Assembly (NCBI RefSeq): GCF_030150205.1 | Contig: NZ_JASLGT010000020.1 | Span: forward strand, 1-64,000 | Length of the DNA stretch: 64,000 bases | Source of the DNA: Niabella sp. | Lineage (GTDB): Bacteria; Bacteroidota; Bacteroidia; Chitinophagales; Chitinophagaceae | Direction: 5' to 3' | Shown here: piece after piece, positions 18,976 to 27,919 of the stretch | Layout: each line of letters opens with the position of its first letter | Position numbering within the stretch: the stretch's first letter is position 1 | The notes under the pieces: generated by a model | Database searches by the model: none | The model's input: the letters and a program-made list of their open reading frames with translations, nothing else | What the model was told of the DNA's origin: nothing | Translations under genes and position numbers: made by a program

Positions 18976-19749
18976 TTAATATTCCATGTTTTCATCCCCG
19001 GTTAATCCTTCTTTCCACATAGGGGGCGGCAGTAACCCCAGCTTAAACCGTTCATAGGATTTTTTAATGTATTCGTGGAAAGTATAATCATTAACCCGGT
19101 TGGTAAAAAGATAACTGGGCTGGTACATTGCCATAAAATCATTGATAATGCTGTCTTCAGTCATACCCGTAATACGCCGAATGAGGGCCTTACTGAACCG
19201 GTAGCGTATATAAGCATTCTGTTCATCGGTAATCAGTTTATCGCGGAACCGGGTTAATTTCCGGGTTCTTCCGAAGCGGAAGGCATTGATGATTCCGTCC
19301 AGGTCAAAGGCGGCGCCAAACCCATCGGTTACGGTCATGGTAGAGAGCCCCGGTTTCTGAAAATCAAAGTACTTCTGGTAGGTTTCCCGGTTTTCGATAG
19401 AATCCTGGCGATAATCGCGGTTACGGACCTTTACTTCGGGCAGGTCCGGGATGCTGATGCGCAGCGAAATATCAAAAGCATAGGGTGTTGCAATATTTGC
19501 CACAGGAAACTTACGGGTTGGTTTATTTAAATAACTGAACCAGATCGAATCCCTCGGGTGCACCAGGATGCTGTAACTTCCGTCTGCGCCCGTTGTGGTA
19601 CCGGATCCCGAGCTGGTAAGCACAGAAACCAGTGGTACGGGGGTACGGCCCAGGCTGTCATAAACGTTTCCCTTGATCTGTACCTGTGCTTCTGAGTGAA
19701 GAAATGCAGGGAGCAGTCCCAATACAAGTATGGCTCTTAGTACATTCAA
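18976..19749 (-). CDS. Exported protein with carboxypeptidase-regulatory-like domain
   Basis: A 257-residue protein with a signal peptide (MNVLRAILVLGLLPAFLHSEAQ) and a carboxypeptidase-regulatory-like beta-sandwich (about residues 24-105, IKGNVYDSLGRTPVPLVSVL, TTTGADGSYSILVHPRD). The remaining 150 residues are charged and of unknown function (YQKYFDFQKPGL, FRFGRTRKLTRFRDKLITDE). Such proteins are common in Bacteroidota envelopes, but no reaction is known. It stands alone between the convergent SusCD operon and purN. Confidence 0.75.
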   Translation of the reverse strand: MNVLRAILVLGLLPAFLHSEAQVQIKGNVYDSLGRTPVPLVSVLTSSGSGTTTGADGSYSILVHPRDSIWFSYLNKPTRKFPVANIATPYAFDISLRISIPDLPEVKVRNRDYRQDSIENRETYQKYFDFQKPGLSTMTVTDGFGAAFDLDGIINAFRFGRTRKLTRFRDKLITDEQNAYIRYRFSKALIRRITGMTEDSIINDFMAMYQPSYLFTNRVNDYTFHEYIKKSYERFKLGLLPPPMWKEGLTGDENMEY

Positions 19750-19946
19750 TTTTTACAATTAAGACAACACTGTCTACGGGTTGGTTGGACGGCAAAACAA
19801 GGAAAGAATTTGCAAAAACTATGGTAAAGTGTATTTAATCAATAACCGGTATTCGGTAATTAATGGGAGGAATTGATATTTAACGCTGTATCCTGGCTTC
19901 ATGTTTGACGCAAAGTCCATTTTCACATTTCCATATTCCTGGGTTT

Positions 19947-20519
19947 TTATAACTCTTTTAAAATCAATCGCTCCACTACTGGCGCAAAATGCTGATGCTC
20001 CAGGAAATGGATCTTTTGAGCCAGCGAATCAGGGGTATCGGACCCGGATATCGGGCAGGTGGTTTGGAAAATGGTAGCTCCATGATCATAATGCTCGTCT
20101 ACAAAATGAATGGTTATCCCACTTTCTTTTTCCCCGGCAGCAATAACCGCTTTATGTACAAAATGTCCGTACATTCCCTTTCCCCCATATTTGGGTAAGA
20201 GCGCCGGGTGAATATTAATAATATGCTGTGGAAAAGCTTCAATGAGCGATGCGGGTATTTTTAGCAAAAAACCGGCTAAAACGACAAAATCAATGCCTTT
20301 TTCCAGCAGTTTTTGCACAAATTCGGCTGATTGAAGCGATAAACGGTCCGTCAGGAGCAGCTCAATGTCCTCAGTTCCGGCAATATTGGTAACACCTGCC
20401 CCGGGTTTATTGCAAACAATTAAGGTAACCTCAGCAAATTCATGATTCCGGAAATAATCGATCAGCTTTTGGGCATTGGAACCGGCCCCGCTGGCAAAAA
20501 TGGCGATCTTCTTTTTCAT
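19947..20519 (-). CDS. purN: Phosphoribosylglycinamide formyltransferase
   Basis: A 190-residue cytoplasmic enzyme that transfers a formyl group from 10-formyl-tetrahydrofolate to glycinamide ribonucleotide in purine synthesis. The N-terminal FASGAGSNAQ loop binds the phosphate. The catalytic residues are visible as N102 and H104 in INIHPALLPK and D145 in HYDHG. The length is normal for short bacterial PurN. It is alone on its strand with 197 bp to the next gene; other pur genes are not in the window. Confidence 0.95.
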   Translation of the reverse strand: MKKKIAIFASGAGSNAQKLIDYFRNHEFAEVTLIVCNKPGAGVTNIAGTEDIELLLTDRLSLQSAEFVQKLLEKGIDFVVLAGFLLKIPASLIEAFPQHIINIHPALLPKYGGKGMYGHFVHKAVIAAGEKESGITIHFVDEHYDHGATIFQTTCPISGSDTPDSLAQKIHFLEHQHFAPVVERLILKEL

Positions 20520-21043
20520 ATTAAAGGATCAAATATCTTACAATTTGTTGAGATATTGCTATTGAAGCGCTGAACACAAAGGTTTCTGCTAACCGGTTAC
20601 CATCAAAAAGCACGAAAAACACAGAAGGACTGGTTTTCCATCTTCCGGGTAAAAAATATATGCAGGTCCTTTCGTCCGGATGTTCAAAATACTGCGCGTA
20701 AGAATATTCAGTGCCCGGCGCTCTGTGGCCGTGTTTAAGCCTCTAAACACCTCAAAATCCGCAATTTAATTACTGTCGTTTGTATGTATGCGGATAAAAA
20801 TTGATATAAATCAAGAATAGTGCTGGCCGGGCGGGATGTGAACAACTCATATAAATGCGAAACCGATGACTTTTTAATGACAAAGATTTTTTCAATTAGA
20901 AAAAATACACCTGAAAATCGGCTGAAACACAGGCTGGTAGCGGGTTTAAAAAATTTATAAAATGTTGCTGTTTTGTTAAGCCCGACCCTTATTTTTGCAG
21001 TTGATCAGAGACATTTATCCACATTTTTAGATTTAATGCGTTT
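20520..21043. other. Divergent intergenic region (524 bp) between purN and actA
   Basis: Non-coding AT-rich DNA. Its actA-proximal end carries a convincing promoter (20965-20997). Next to purN, AATATCT at about 20532 and AGATATT at about 20551 form a short inverted repeat around the purN leader. Degenerate phrases such as AGCACGAAAAACACAGAAGG (near 20608) look like remnants of intergenic repeats. No RNA gene was recognised. Confidence 0.5.
20965..20997 (+). promoter_or_regulatory. Promoter for the ACIII-oxidase operon
   Basis: A TTG at 20965-20967 and the -7 box TATTTTTG at 20990-20997 (consensus TAnnTTTG) are separated by 22 bp, within the range accepted for Bacteroidota primary sigma promoters. 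Transcription would begin near 21003, about 40 nt before the actA ATG. It is the only good match in this spacer. Confidence 0.5.
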
Positions 21044-22339
21044 ATGACTATTTCTAAGTATATAATTAACCGATTCTCCTTAATTATAATAACGCTTTTC
21101 ACTCTTTCCTGGTTTAATTCTGCTATTGCACAGGACGCTGATGGTAAACAGTTGTTTATCAGCAAATGTCAAAGCTGTCACTCCGGTGATATGAAAACCG
21201 ATATGACCGGTCCACCGCTGTTTGGAGTAGAAGGCCAGTGGGAAGATAAAGGCAAATTGCATGAATGGATCCGGAATAACCAGAAACTGATCGCTTCCGG
21301 TTATCCCCAGGCTGTAGAGGTTTCAAAACTGAAGCCGACAGCGATGCAGACCTTCCCTGATCTTACTGATCCTCAGATAGATGCGATCTTAAAATACATT
21401 GATGAAAAAGGAAGCGGCAAGCTGGATGCAGGGAAAGGTGCAGCAGCTGATGCTGCAAAAGGTGCGGCAGCCGGAGAAGGTGATTCCAGCCAGCACCCCT
21501 TATTATATGGTATCATTACCCTGATCCTGGCCCTGGCGGCACTGATCCTGATCTTTGTAAACAAGAACCTGAGAAAAATTTCTGACGATACTGAAGGTAA
21601 AAAATCGCCGGCGGCCGTTCCGTTCCTGCAGAACAAGATCTACATGGCCACTGCTGCCATCCTGCTGTTCATCATCGGCGGTTACTTTACCACAAAGGCA
21701 ATGATCAACATGAACCGCCAGAAAGATTACGAGCCCAGGCAGCCGATCTTCTACTCGCACAAAGTACATGCGGGCATCAACCAGATCAACTGTTTGTACT
21801 GTCATGGCAATGCATGGGAAAGCAAAACAGCCGCCGTGCCTTCTGTAAACGTTTGTATGAACTGTCATAAAACGATCCAGAAATACAATGGTCCTGAGCT
21901 GAAAGATAAAAATGGTAATTCGATCGATGGTTCTGCAGAAATTGCAAAACTGTACGAATATGCCGGCTTTAACCCTCAAAATCCGGATGCATGGGATCCC
22001 AATAAAGCAAAACCGATCGATTGGATAAAGATCCATAACCTTCCTGACCATGTTTACTTTAACCACAGCCAGCACATAAGAGTGGGCAATGTTCAGTGCC
22101 AGACCTGTCATGGTGAAATTACCCAGATGGATGAGGTACACCAGTTTGCAGAGCTGAGCATGGGATGGTGCGTTAACTGTCACCGTCAGACCAAAGTAAA
22201 CTTTAATGTGGATTCTACCAGCGGCAACCAGTTTTACAGTATTTACGAGAAGTTCCATAATGACATCAAATCAGGTAAAATGGACAGCGTGACCGTGAAA
22301 GATATTGGTGGTCTGGAGTGTCAGAAGTGTCACTATTAA
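21044..22339 (+). CDS. actA: ACIII subunit ActA: monoheme domain fused to membrane-anchored pentaheme cytochrome c
   Basis: A 431-residue multiheme cytochrome of alternative complex III, which oxidises menaquinol and passes electrons to the terminal oxidase. It has a signal peptide (1-29), then a class-I-like cytochrome c domain with CQSCH at 42-46. An Ala/Gly-rich linker (about 130-147) leads to two membrane helices (about 154-173 and 199-216). A c3-like part follows with CxxCH at 250-254, 271-275, 352-356, 376-380 and 426-430. The six motifs are one more than in the pentaheme ActA of Rhodothermus marinus. The last CxxCH ends one residue before the C-terminus. First gene of the operon. Confidence 0.92.
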   Translation: MTISKYIINRFSLIIITLFTLSWFNSAIAQDADGKQLFISKCQSCHSGDMKTDMTGPPLFGVEGQWEDKGKLHEWIRNNQKLIASGYPQAVEVSKLKPTAMQTFPDLTDPQIDAILKYIDEKGSGKLDAGKGAAADAAKGAAAGEGDSSQHPLLYGIITLILALAALILIFVNKNLRKISDDTEGKKSPAAVPFLQNKIYMATAAILLFIIGGYFTTKAMINMNRQKDYEPRQPIFYSHKVHAGINQINCLYCHGNAWESKTAAVPSVNVCMNCHKTIQKYNGPELKDKNGNSIDGSAEIAKLYEYAGFNPQNPDAWDPNKAKPIDWIKIHNLPDHVYFNHSQHIRVGNVQCQTCHGEITQMDEVHQFAELSMGWCVNCHRQTKVNFNVDSTSGNQFYSIYEKFHNDIKSGKMDSVTVKDIGGLECQKCHY

Positions 22340-22410
22340 CAGAGTGCGGGAGCGCGTTTGATACCACTCCCAACGTATGCGTAAATTTTCAAATATTCAA
22401 ACAGAGATAA

Positions 22411-25400
22411 ATGAGCAATAAATACTGGCAGGGTTTCGGCGAATTAAATGATTCCGAAAAGTTTCAAAAGCGGGTTCAGGATGAGTTTCGTGATGAACTT
22501 CCTTTTGAAGATTTTGACAGTAAAGGTTTAATGGATGCAAAAGCACCCAGGAGAGATTTCTTAAAATATCTGGGTTTCAGTACTGCTGCGGCAACATTAG
22601 CGGCAAGCTGTAAAACCAAGGTTCGGGAAGCCATTCCTTATGGCAATAAACCCGATAACCTGATTCCCGGTGAGGCAAAATATTATGCAACCACCTATAC
22701 ACAGGGTGGGGATGCGGTTCCGGTTATTGCAAAAGTGCGTGATGGCCGCCCCATCAAAATAGAAGGAAACGATTATCTGTCTGCAACCAACGGCGGTACT
22801 TCTGCCCGGGTACAGGCTTCGGTGCTGGATCTTTATGATATGCACCGGCTGCGTTTTCCCCAGCGTAAAGTAGGCGATAAGTTTGAAGAAAGCATGTATG
22901 ACGTACTGGACAAGGCAATTGCAGCGGACCTGGCTGCCGCCGGTTCGGTTGTACTGCTTACAAGCACCATCAACTCTCCTTCTACACTGGACCTGATTGC
23001 AAAAAATCCCAAGATCCGCCTTGTTCAATATGATGCGGTAAGCTATAATGGTATCCTCCTGGCCAATGAAGCATCAGGCTTCGGACGGAAAATACCTTCT
23101 TATAAATTTGACCAGGCCTCCGTTATTGTGAGCCTGGGTGCAGATTTCCTGGGTACCTGGCTGAGCAGCGAAGAAAATGCAGCGGGTTATGCAAAAGGAA
23201 GAAGAATCGACGAAAAGAACCCGGTAATGAGCAAACATTACCAGTTTGAATCGTTCCTGAGTTTAACAGGTTCCAATGCTGACGAGCGCTTTACCCATCG
23301 CCCATCTCAAACCGGTGCAGTGGCACTGGCATTGTTGGCGGCAGTAGGCGGCGGTGTAGCAGCTCCCGCAATCGCTGATGCCAAACTGAATGCGGGTATT
23401 GCAAAGGTGGCGGGCGAACTGAAGGCCGCTGCAGGTAAAGCCCTGGTGGTTTCCGGCAGTAACGATGTAAACATCCAGCTGGTGGTAAACGCCATCAACA
23501 ACGCCATCGGCGCTTATGGTACTACTATTGATTGGTCCAGGGCCGATCAGTCCCGTAAAGGAACCGATAAAGAATTTGCAGATCTGCTGGCCCAGATGGA
23601 AGGCGGACAGGTTGATGTCCTGCTGATTCACGAAGCCAATCCTGTTTTCGATTATTTCGACGGCAAACGCTTTGCCAGCGCGTTATCAAAAATTAAAACC
23701 ACAGTTTCTTTCGGATATCGGATGGACGAAACCACAGAACTGTGTAAATATATCCTGCCTTCTCCCCATTATTTAGAAAGCTGGGGCGATGCAGAACCCA
23801 AAACAGGCGTTTACAGCTTTATTCAGCCAACAATTTTCCCGCTGTTCAAAACACGTCCCTTCCAGACTTCCTTGTTAAAATGGAGTGGCAGTGCTGAAGA
23901 TTATGATACCTATGTAAAGAATTACTGGCATCAGAAAGCTGGCAGCGAAGCGGCATATCATAAAGCACTGGAAAATGGAGTGGTGGAAGAAGCCGCCAGT
24001 GGTTCGGGGGCTTTTAACGGAAGCGCATTGGCCGCAGCTGCTACAGCCATTGCAGCGCATCCGGCTGGTGGAAAAGATGAGCTGGTGTTGTATGAGAAAG
24101 TATCCATCGGGCCTGGCTATGGCGCCGTAAACCCCTGGTTGCAGGAATTACCGGATGCGGTTTCCAAGGCAAACTGGGGCAGCTATGCGCTGATTTCCAT
24201 TCCTAAGGCTAAAGAACTGGGTATTGTAACCGATGTAGATTATGAATATTACCCGGATAAGCCGGTAATCAAAATAAGCGATGGCAAAAACACCGTCGAA
24301 TTGCCGATCCTGGTAACACCCGGTATGCAGGCAAATACCATTGCGGTAGCTTATGGTTATGGCCGTGGTGAAAAACTGGGCAGAACTGCCGCGGGTGTTG
24401 GGGTGAATATGTTCCCCTTTGCATCCATGGCAAAAGACGGAAGCGGCATCAGCTACTTTGTTTCGAATGTAACGGTTTCCAATACCGGCAGAAAAGAAAA
24501 GATCGCACAAACACAGATCCACAATTCTTATGAAGGCCGTGTGGAAGTGGTACGCGAAACCAGCCTGGCTACTTATCGCCAGAAGCCCAACGAGATCCTG
24601 GATTTCCGCAATAAGCTGGTAGAGAATTATGCAAAAAATACCGGTGATTTCAGAAAAGAGGCTACCCTTTACGGTGATCATGAGAAGCCCGGTATTAAGT
24701 GGGGAATGAATATCGACATGAATGCCTGCACCGGCTGTAGCGCTTGTGTGGTAGCATGTCATGCAGAAAATAACGTACCTGTAGTAGGAAAGAGCGAGGT
24801 ATTGCGCTATCACGATATGCACTGGCTGCGGATCGACCGTTATTTTGTAAGTGATGAAAAAGATCCGGATAACCTGAAAGGCGTGGTATTCCAGCCGATG
24901 CTGTGTCAGCATTGCGACAATGCTCCCTGTGAGAACGTTTGTCCGGTTGCTGCTACCAACCACAGTGCAGAAGGGATCAACCAGATGGCATATAACCGTT
25001 GTATCGGTACCCGTTACTGCGCGAATAACTGTCCGTTTAAAGTACGTCGCTTTAACTGGGCTGATTATACCGGTGCGGATTCCTTCCCGAACAACCAGGA
25101 TCAGAAACTGGTAGGCGTACTGGATCCGGTGGTACACCAGATGAACGACGCGGTAAGCCGTATGGTGCTGAACCCGGATGTTACAGTACGTTCCAGAGGG
25201 GTAATGGAAAAATGTTCTTTCTGTATCCAGCGTTTGCAGCACGCAAAACTGGACGCGAAGAAAGAAAACCGTCCGCTGAAAGATGGCGAAGCAAAAACTG
25301 CTTGCCAGCAGGCTTGTGCTACCAATGCCATTGTATTTGGAGATGCAAGAGATATGCACAGTGCTATCAGCCAGGTGCGGTTAAACAACCCGCAGCGTTT

Positions 25401-25575
25401 GTTCTATTCACTGGAGCAATTGCACGTGTTGCCAAACGTAAGCTACTTCTCCAAGATCCGGAATACAGATGAAATTATCGGAGGCGGTGAGCACGGAGCA
25501 GAAGGTGGTCATGGTGAAAATCATGGAGCGGCAGTACCGGCAGCAGAAAAGCATGAAGAAGCGGCACATCATTAA
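22411..25575 (+). CDS. actB: ACIII subunit ActB: molybdopterin-oxidoreductase-like and iron-sulfur fusion
   Basis: A 1054-residue periplasmic subunit. A Tat motif (PRRDFLKYLGF, twin arginine at 47-48) lies after an unusually long 46-residue leader and is followed by TLAASC, so C67 may be lipidated. Residues about 80-750 resemble molybdopterin oxidoreductases, although ActB is known to bind no molybdenum cofactor. The C-terminal ferredoxin-like part carries four cysteine clusters: CTGCSACVVAC, CQHCDNAPCENVC, CIGTRYCANNC, and CSFC with CQQAC. The extreme C-terminus is Gly/His/Glu-rich. It should relay electrons between the quinol site in ActC and the ActA hemes. Confidence 0.94.
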   Translation: MSNKYWQGFGELNDSEKFQKRVQDEFRDELPFEDFDSKGLMDAKAPRRDFLKYLGFSTAAATLAASCKTKVREAIPYGNKPDNLIPGEAKYYATTYTQGGDAVPVIAKVRDGRPIKIEGNDYLSATNGGTSARVQASVLDLYDMHRLRFPQRKVGDKFEESMYDVLDKAIAADLAAAGSVVLLTSTINSPSTLDLIAKNPKIRLVQYDAVSYNGILLANEASGFGRKIPSYKFDQASVIVSLGADFLGTWLSSEENAAGYAKGRRIDEKNPVMSKHYQFESFLSLTGSNADERFTHRPSQTGAVALALLAAVGGGVAAPAIADAKLNAGIAKVAGELKAAAGKALVVSGSNDVNIQLVVNAINNAIGAYGTTIDWSRADQSRKGTDKEFADLLAQMEGGQVDVLLIHEANPVFDYFDGKRFASALSKIKTTVSFGYRMDETTELCKYILPSPHYLESWGDAEPKTGVYSFIQPTIFPLFKTRPFQTSLLKWSGSAEDYDTYVKNYWHQKAGSEAAYHKALENGVVEEAASGSGAFNGSALAAAATAIAAHPAGGKDELVLYEKVSIGPGYGAVNPWLQELPDAVSKANWGSYALISIPKAKELGIVTDVDYEYYPDKPVIKISDGKNTVELPILVTPGMQANTIAVAYGYGRGEKLGRTAAGVGVNMFPFASMAKDGSGISYFVSNVTVSNTGRKEKIAQTQIHNSYEGRVEVVRETSLATYRQKPNEILDFRNKLVENYAKNTGDFRKEATLYGDHEKPGIKWGMNIDMNACTGCSACVVACHAENNVPVVGKSEVLRYHDMHWLRIDRYFVSDEKDPDNLKGVVFQPMLCQHCDNAPCENVCPVAATNHSAEGINQMAYNRCIGTRYCANNCPFKVRRFNWADYTGADSFPNNQDQKLVGVLDPVVHQMNDAVSRMVLNPDVTVRSRGVMEKCSFCIQRLQHAKLDAKKENRPLKDGEAKTACQQACATNAIVFGDARDMHSAISQVRLNNPQRLFYSLEQLHVLPNVSYFSKIRNTDEIIGGGEHGAEGGHGENHGAAVPAAEKHEEAAHH

Positions 25576-25623
25576 TAGTAGAAAAGTATTAAAGTTAAAG
25601 GGTGGAAAAGTTTAGAGGAAATA

Positions 25624-25658
25624 ACTTCAGACTTTAAACTTCAGACCTCAAACAAAAT
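25624..25658. repeat. Heptad-period tract before actC
   Basis: Five 7-base units ACTTCAG ACTTTAA ACTTCAG ACCTCAA ACAAAAT end 6 bp before the actC start codon. Part of the dispersed heptad family. Confidence 0.7.
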
Positions 25659-25664
25659 AAAAGT

Positions 25665-27110
25665 ATGTCACTAAACAGATACGAATCGCAAGTACGGGGA
25701 CCATTGGTGGAAGGAAGCAAGGACTATCACCAGATTACAGAAGATATATGTCGTCCTGTAGAGGCCACTCCAAGTAAACTCTGGTGGGTTGGGTTTATCA
25801 TTTCCATTGGGTTATTGATCTTTGGTATTGTTTCCGTTACAATGGAGGTTATGTATGGTACCGGCCAGTGGAACCTGAATAAAACCATCGGTTGGGGTTG
25901 GGATATTACCAACTTCGTATGGTGGGTAGGTATCGGTCACGCAGGAACCCTGATCTCGGCGATCCTCTTGCTGTTCCGCCAGGGATGGAGAACGGGCGTA
26001 AACCGTGCTGCGGAGGCAATGACCATCTTTGCGGTAATGTGCGCGGGGCAGTTTCCCATCTGGCACATGGGGCGTGTGTGGAATGCCTTCTTCGTAATGC
26101 CTTACCCCAATACCCGTGGTCCGCTGTGGGTAAACTTTAACTCCCCGCTGCTTTGGGACGTATTTGCAATCTCTACTTATTTTACCGTTTCGTTACTCTT
26201 CTGGTATTGCGGTCTGTTACCTGACCTGGCCACATTGAGAGACCGGGCAAAATTGAAATGGCGTAAATTCTTTTATGGTCTGGCTTCTTTTGGATGGACG
26301 GGAAGCACCAAACACTGGCAGCGCCATGAAGCATTATCACTGGTACTGGCCGGTTTAAGTACCCCCCTGGTACTTTCGGTGCACACCATCGTATCTTTTG
26401 ACTTTGCCACTTCCGTAATTCCCGGATGGCATACAACCATCTTCCCTCCCTACTTCGTTGCGGGTGCGGTATTCTCCGGTTTTGCAATGGTACAAACCCT
26501 GCTGCTGATTACCCGGAAGGTATTGGGTCTGGAAGAATACATTACCATGGAGCATATCGATGTAATGAACAAGGTAATTGTACTGACCGGATCGATTGTG
26601 GGGATCGCTTATTTAACTGAGTTATTTATTGCATGGTACAGCCATGTGGAATATGAGTGGTTCGCCTTCCGCGAAAACCGGGTAAACCTCAGCAGCCCTT
26701 ACGGCTGGAGCTATTACCTGATGATGGGTTGTAACGTATTATCTCCCCAGATCTTCTGGTTCAAGAAAATGCGCCGTAACCTGCTGGTAACCTTCTTTAT
26801 GAGTATCCTGGTAAATATCGGTATGTGGTTCGAGCGTTTTGTGATCATCGTTACCTCTATCTACCGCGATTACCTGCCCAGTTCCTGGAGTACCTATTAT
26901 ACGCCTACTATCTGGGAGATCGGGTTCTATATGGGTACATTCGGATTGTTCTTTACCTGTTACTTCCTCTTCTCCAAGTTCTTCCCGGTTATTGCAATTG
27001 CGGAAATCAAGCATATCCTGAAGCGCAGCGGGGATAATTTCAAAGAGCAGATGGGGCATGACGAGAACGAGTCACTGGAAGCATTTGAGCATGCGAATGC
27101 ACACCATTAG
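25665..27110 (+). CDS. actC: ACIII subunit ActC: NrfD/PsrC-like quinol-binding membrane protein
   Basis: A 481-residue integral inner-membrane protein of the NrfD/PsrC family with about ten hydrophobic helices. In known ACIII structures ActC carries the menaquinol oxidation site next to ActB. Conserved-looking loops include QFPIWHMGRVWNAFFVMPYP and HTTIFPPYFVAGAVFSGFAM. The short cytoplasmic tail ends MGHDENESLEAFEHANAHH. It lies 89 bp after actB, across a heptad tract, and 133 bp before actD. Confidence 0.94.
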   Translation: MSLNRYESQVRGPLVEGSKDYHQITEDICRPVEATPSKLWWVGFIISIGLLIFGIVSVTMEVMYGTGQWNLNKTIGWGWDITNFVWWVGIGHAGTLISAILLLFRQGWRTGVNRAAEAMTIFAVMCAGQFPIWHMGRVWNAFFVMPYPNTRGPLWVNFNSPLLWDVFAISTYFTVSLLFWYCGLLPDLATLRDRAKLKWRKFFYGLASFGWTGSTKHWQRHEALSLVLAGLSTPLVLSVHTIVSFDFATSVIPGWHTTIFPPYFVAGAVFSGFAMVQTLLLITRKVLGLEEYITMEHIDVMNKVIVLTGSIVGIAYLTELFIAWYSHVEYEWFAFRENRVNLSSPYGWSYYLMMGCNVLSPQIFWFKKMRRNLLVTFFMSILVNIGMWFERFVIIVTSIYRDYLPSSWSTYYTPTIWEIGFYMGTFGLFFTCYFLFSKFFPVIAIAEIKHILKRSGDNFKEQMGHDENESLEAFEHANAHH

Positions 27111-27115
27111 GAATA

Positions 27116-27235
27116 GTTTCAGGTTTCACGTTCAATGTTTCACGTTGATATCCGTAACCTGAAGTAGTAAAATTGAAAAAAATAATAAGGTAAGAGGGAT
27201 AAACATGAAACGTTAAACCTGGAACCTGAAACAAA
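27116..27235. repeat. Inverted pair of heptad-period tracts in the actC-actD spacer
   Basis: The left arm (27116-27150) reads GTTTCAG GTTTCAC GTTCAAT GTTTCAC GTTGATA. The right arm (27201-27235) reads AAACATG AAACGTT AAACCTG GAACCTG AAACAAA. The right arm is nearly the reverse complement of the left (about 26 of 31 positions by hand alignment), separated by 50 nt. In mRNA this would form a long imperfect stem-loop between two operon genes. Confidence 0.75.
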
Positions 27236-27243
27236 TAGAAAAT

Positions 27244-27831
27244 ATGGCCATCAAGAAGTTTATTACAGGCAATTTTTACGAAGAAGCGGTGCTTTTTCCT
27301 GCGGTGAAGAAAGTACGTCGCGCCGGTTATAAGATACAAGATGTGTATACACCCTTCCCCATCCATGGTTTAGACAAGGAACTGGGGATGAAGGATACAG
27401 ACCTGCACATTGCTGGTTTTATATATGGTATTACGGGAACTACTACGGCGATCAGCTTTATTGGCTGGGCGCTGGCGCGCGACTGGCAGATCAATTTTGG
27501 AGGTAAACCCTTCTTTTCACTGCCGGCGTGGATTCCGATCATGTTTGAGTTGACCGTTCTCTTCTCCGCTGTTGGGATGGTGCTTACTTTTTGCTGGCTT
27601 TGCCAATTGGCGCCTTTTGTAAAGAAGGATCATTTTAACCCGCGCAGCACAGACGATACATTTGTAATGGCAATTGAGTGTACCGATAAAACAAATGAAG
27701 AAGAAGCCATCGCTTTTCTGAAAGAAACCGGTGCGCAGGATGTACAGGTTCAAAGCCGGGAAACCGGTTGGTGGTTTGGCCGTTACGACCGGGAAACAGT
27801 TCGTTTTGGTAAAAAAGTAGCTGCAGTATAA
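27244..27831 (+). CDS. actD: ACIII subunit ActD (DUF3341)
   Basis: A 195-residue membrane subunit of alternative complex III. Two hydrophobic helices (about residues 57-77, GFIYGITGTTTAISFIGWAL, and 98-121, PIMFELTVLFSAVGMVLTFCW) are flanked by soluble ends. The C-terminal part (FVMAIECTDKTNEEEAIAFL) fits the DUF3341 ferredoxin-like fold. ActD has no cofactor and helps assemble ActB with ActC. It lies between actC and actE as in other Bacteroidota. Confidence 0.92.
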   Translation: MAIKKFITGNFYEEAVLFPAVKKVRRAGYKIQDVYTPFPIHGLDKELGMKDTDLHIAGFIYGITGTTTAISFIGWALARDWQINFGGKPFFSLPAWIPIMFELTVLFSAVGMVLTFCWLCQLAPFVKKDHFNPRSTDDTFVMAIECTDKTNEEEAIAFLKETGAQDVQVQSRETGWWFGRYDRETVRFGKKVAAV

Positions 27832-27833
27832 AA

Positions 27834-27902
27834 GTTTATCGTTTGACGTTTCTTGTTTGATAAGATCATCAAACGTTAAACCTCAGACTTCAAACCTCAA
27901 AT
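27834..27902. repeat. Inverted pair of heptad-period tracts in the actD-actE spacer
   Basis: Left units GTTTATC GTTTGAC GTTTCTT GTTTGAT (27834-27861) face right units ATCAAAC GTTAAAC CTCAGAC TTCAAAC CTCAAAT (27868-27902). GTTTGAT and ATCAAAC pair perfectly around a 6-nt loop. The right arm ends next to the actE start region. Confidence 0.75.
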
Positions 27903-27919
27903 AAATGATAATAGGAAAC

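Noticed and set aside
21503..22258. 251-codon minus-strand frame opposite actA
   Set aside because: Shadow of the multiheme gene; no recognisable protein features.
24148..25359. 403-codon open frame on the minus strand opposite actB
   Set aside because: It is antisense to a certain gene, has a cysteine- and histidine-rich composition that mirrors the actB codons, and shows no family motif.
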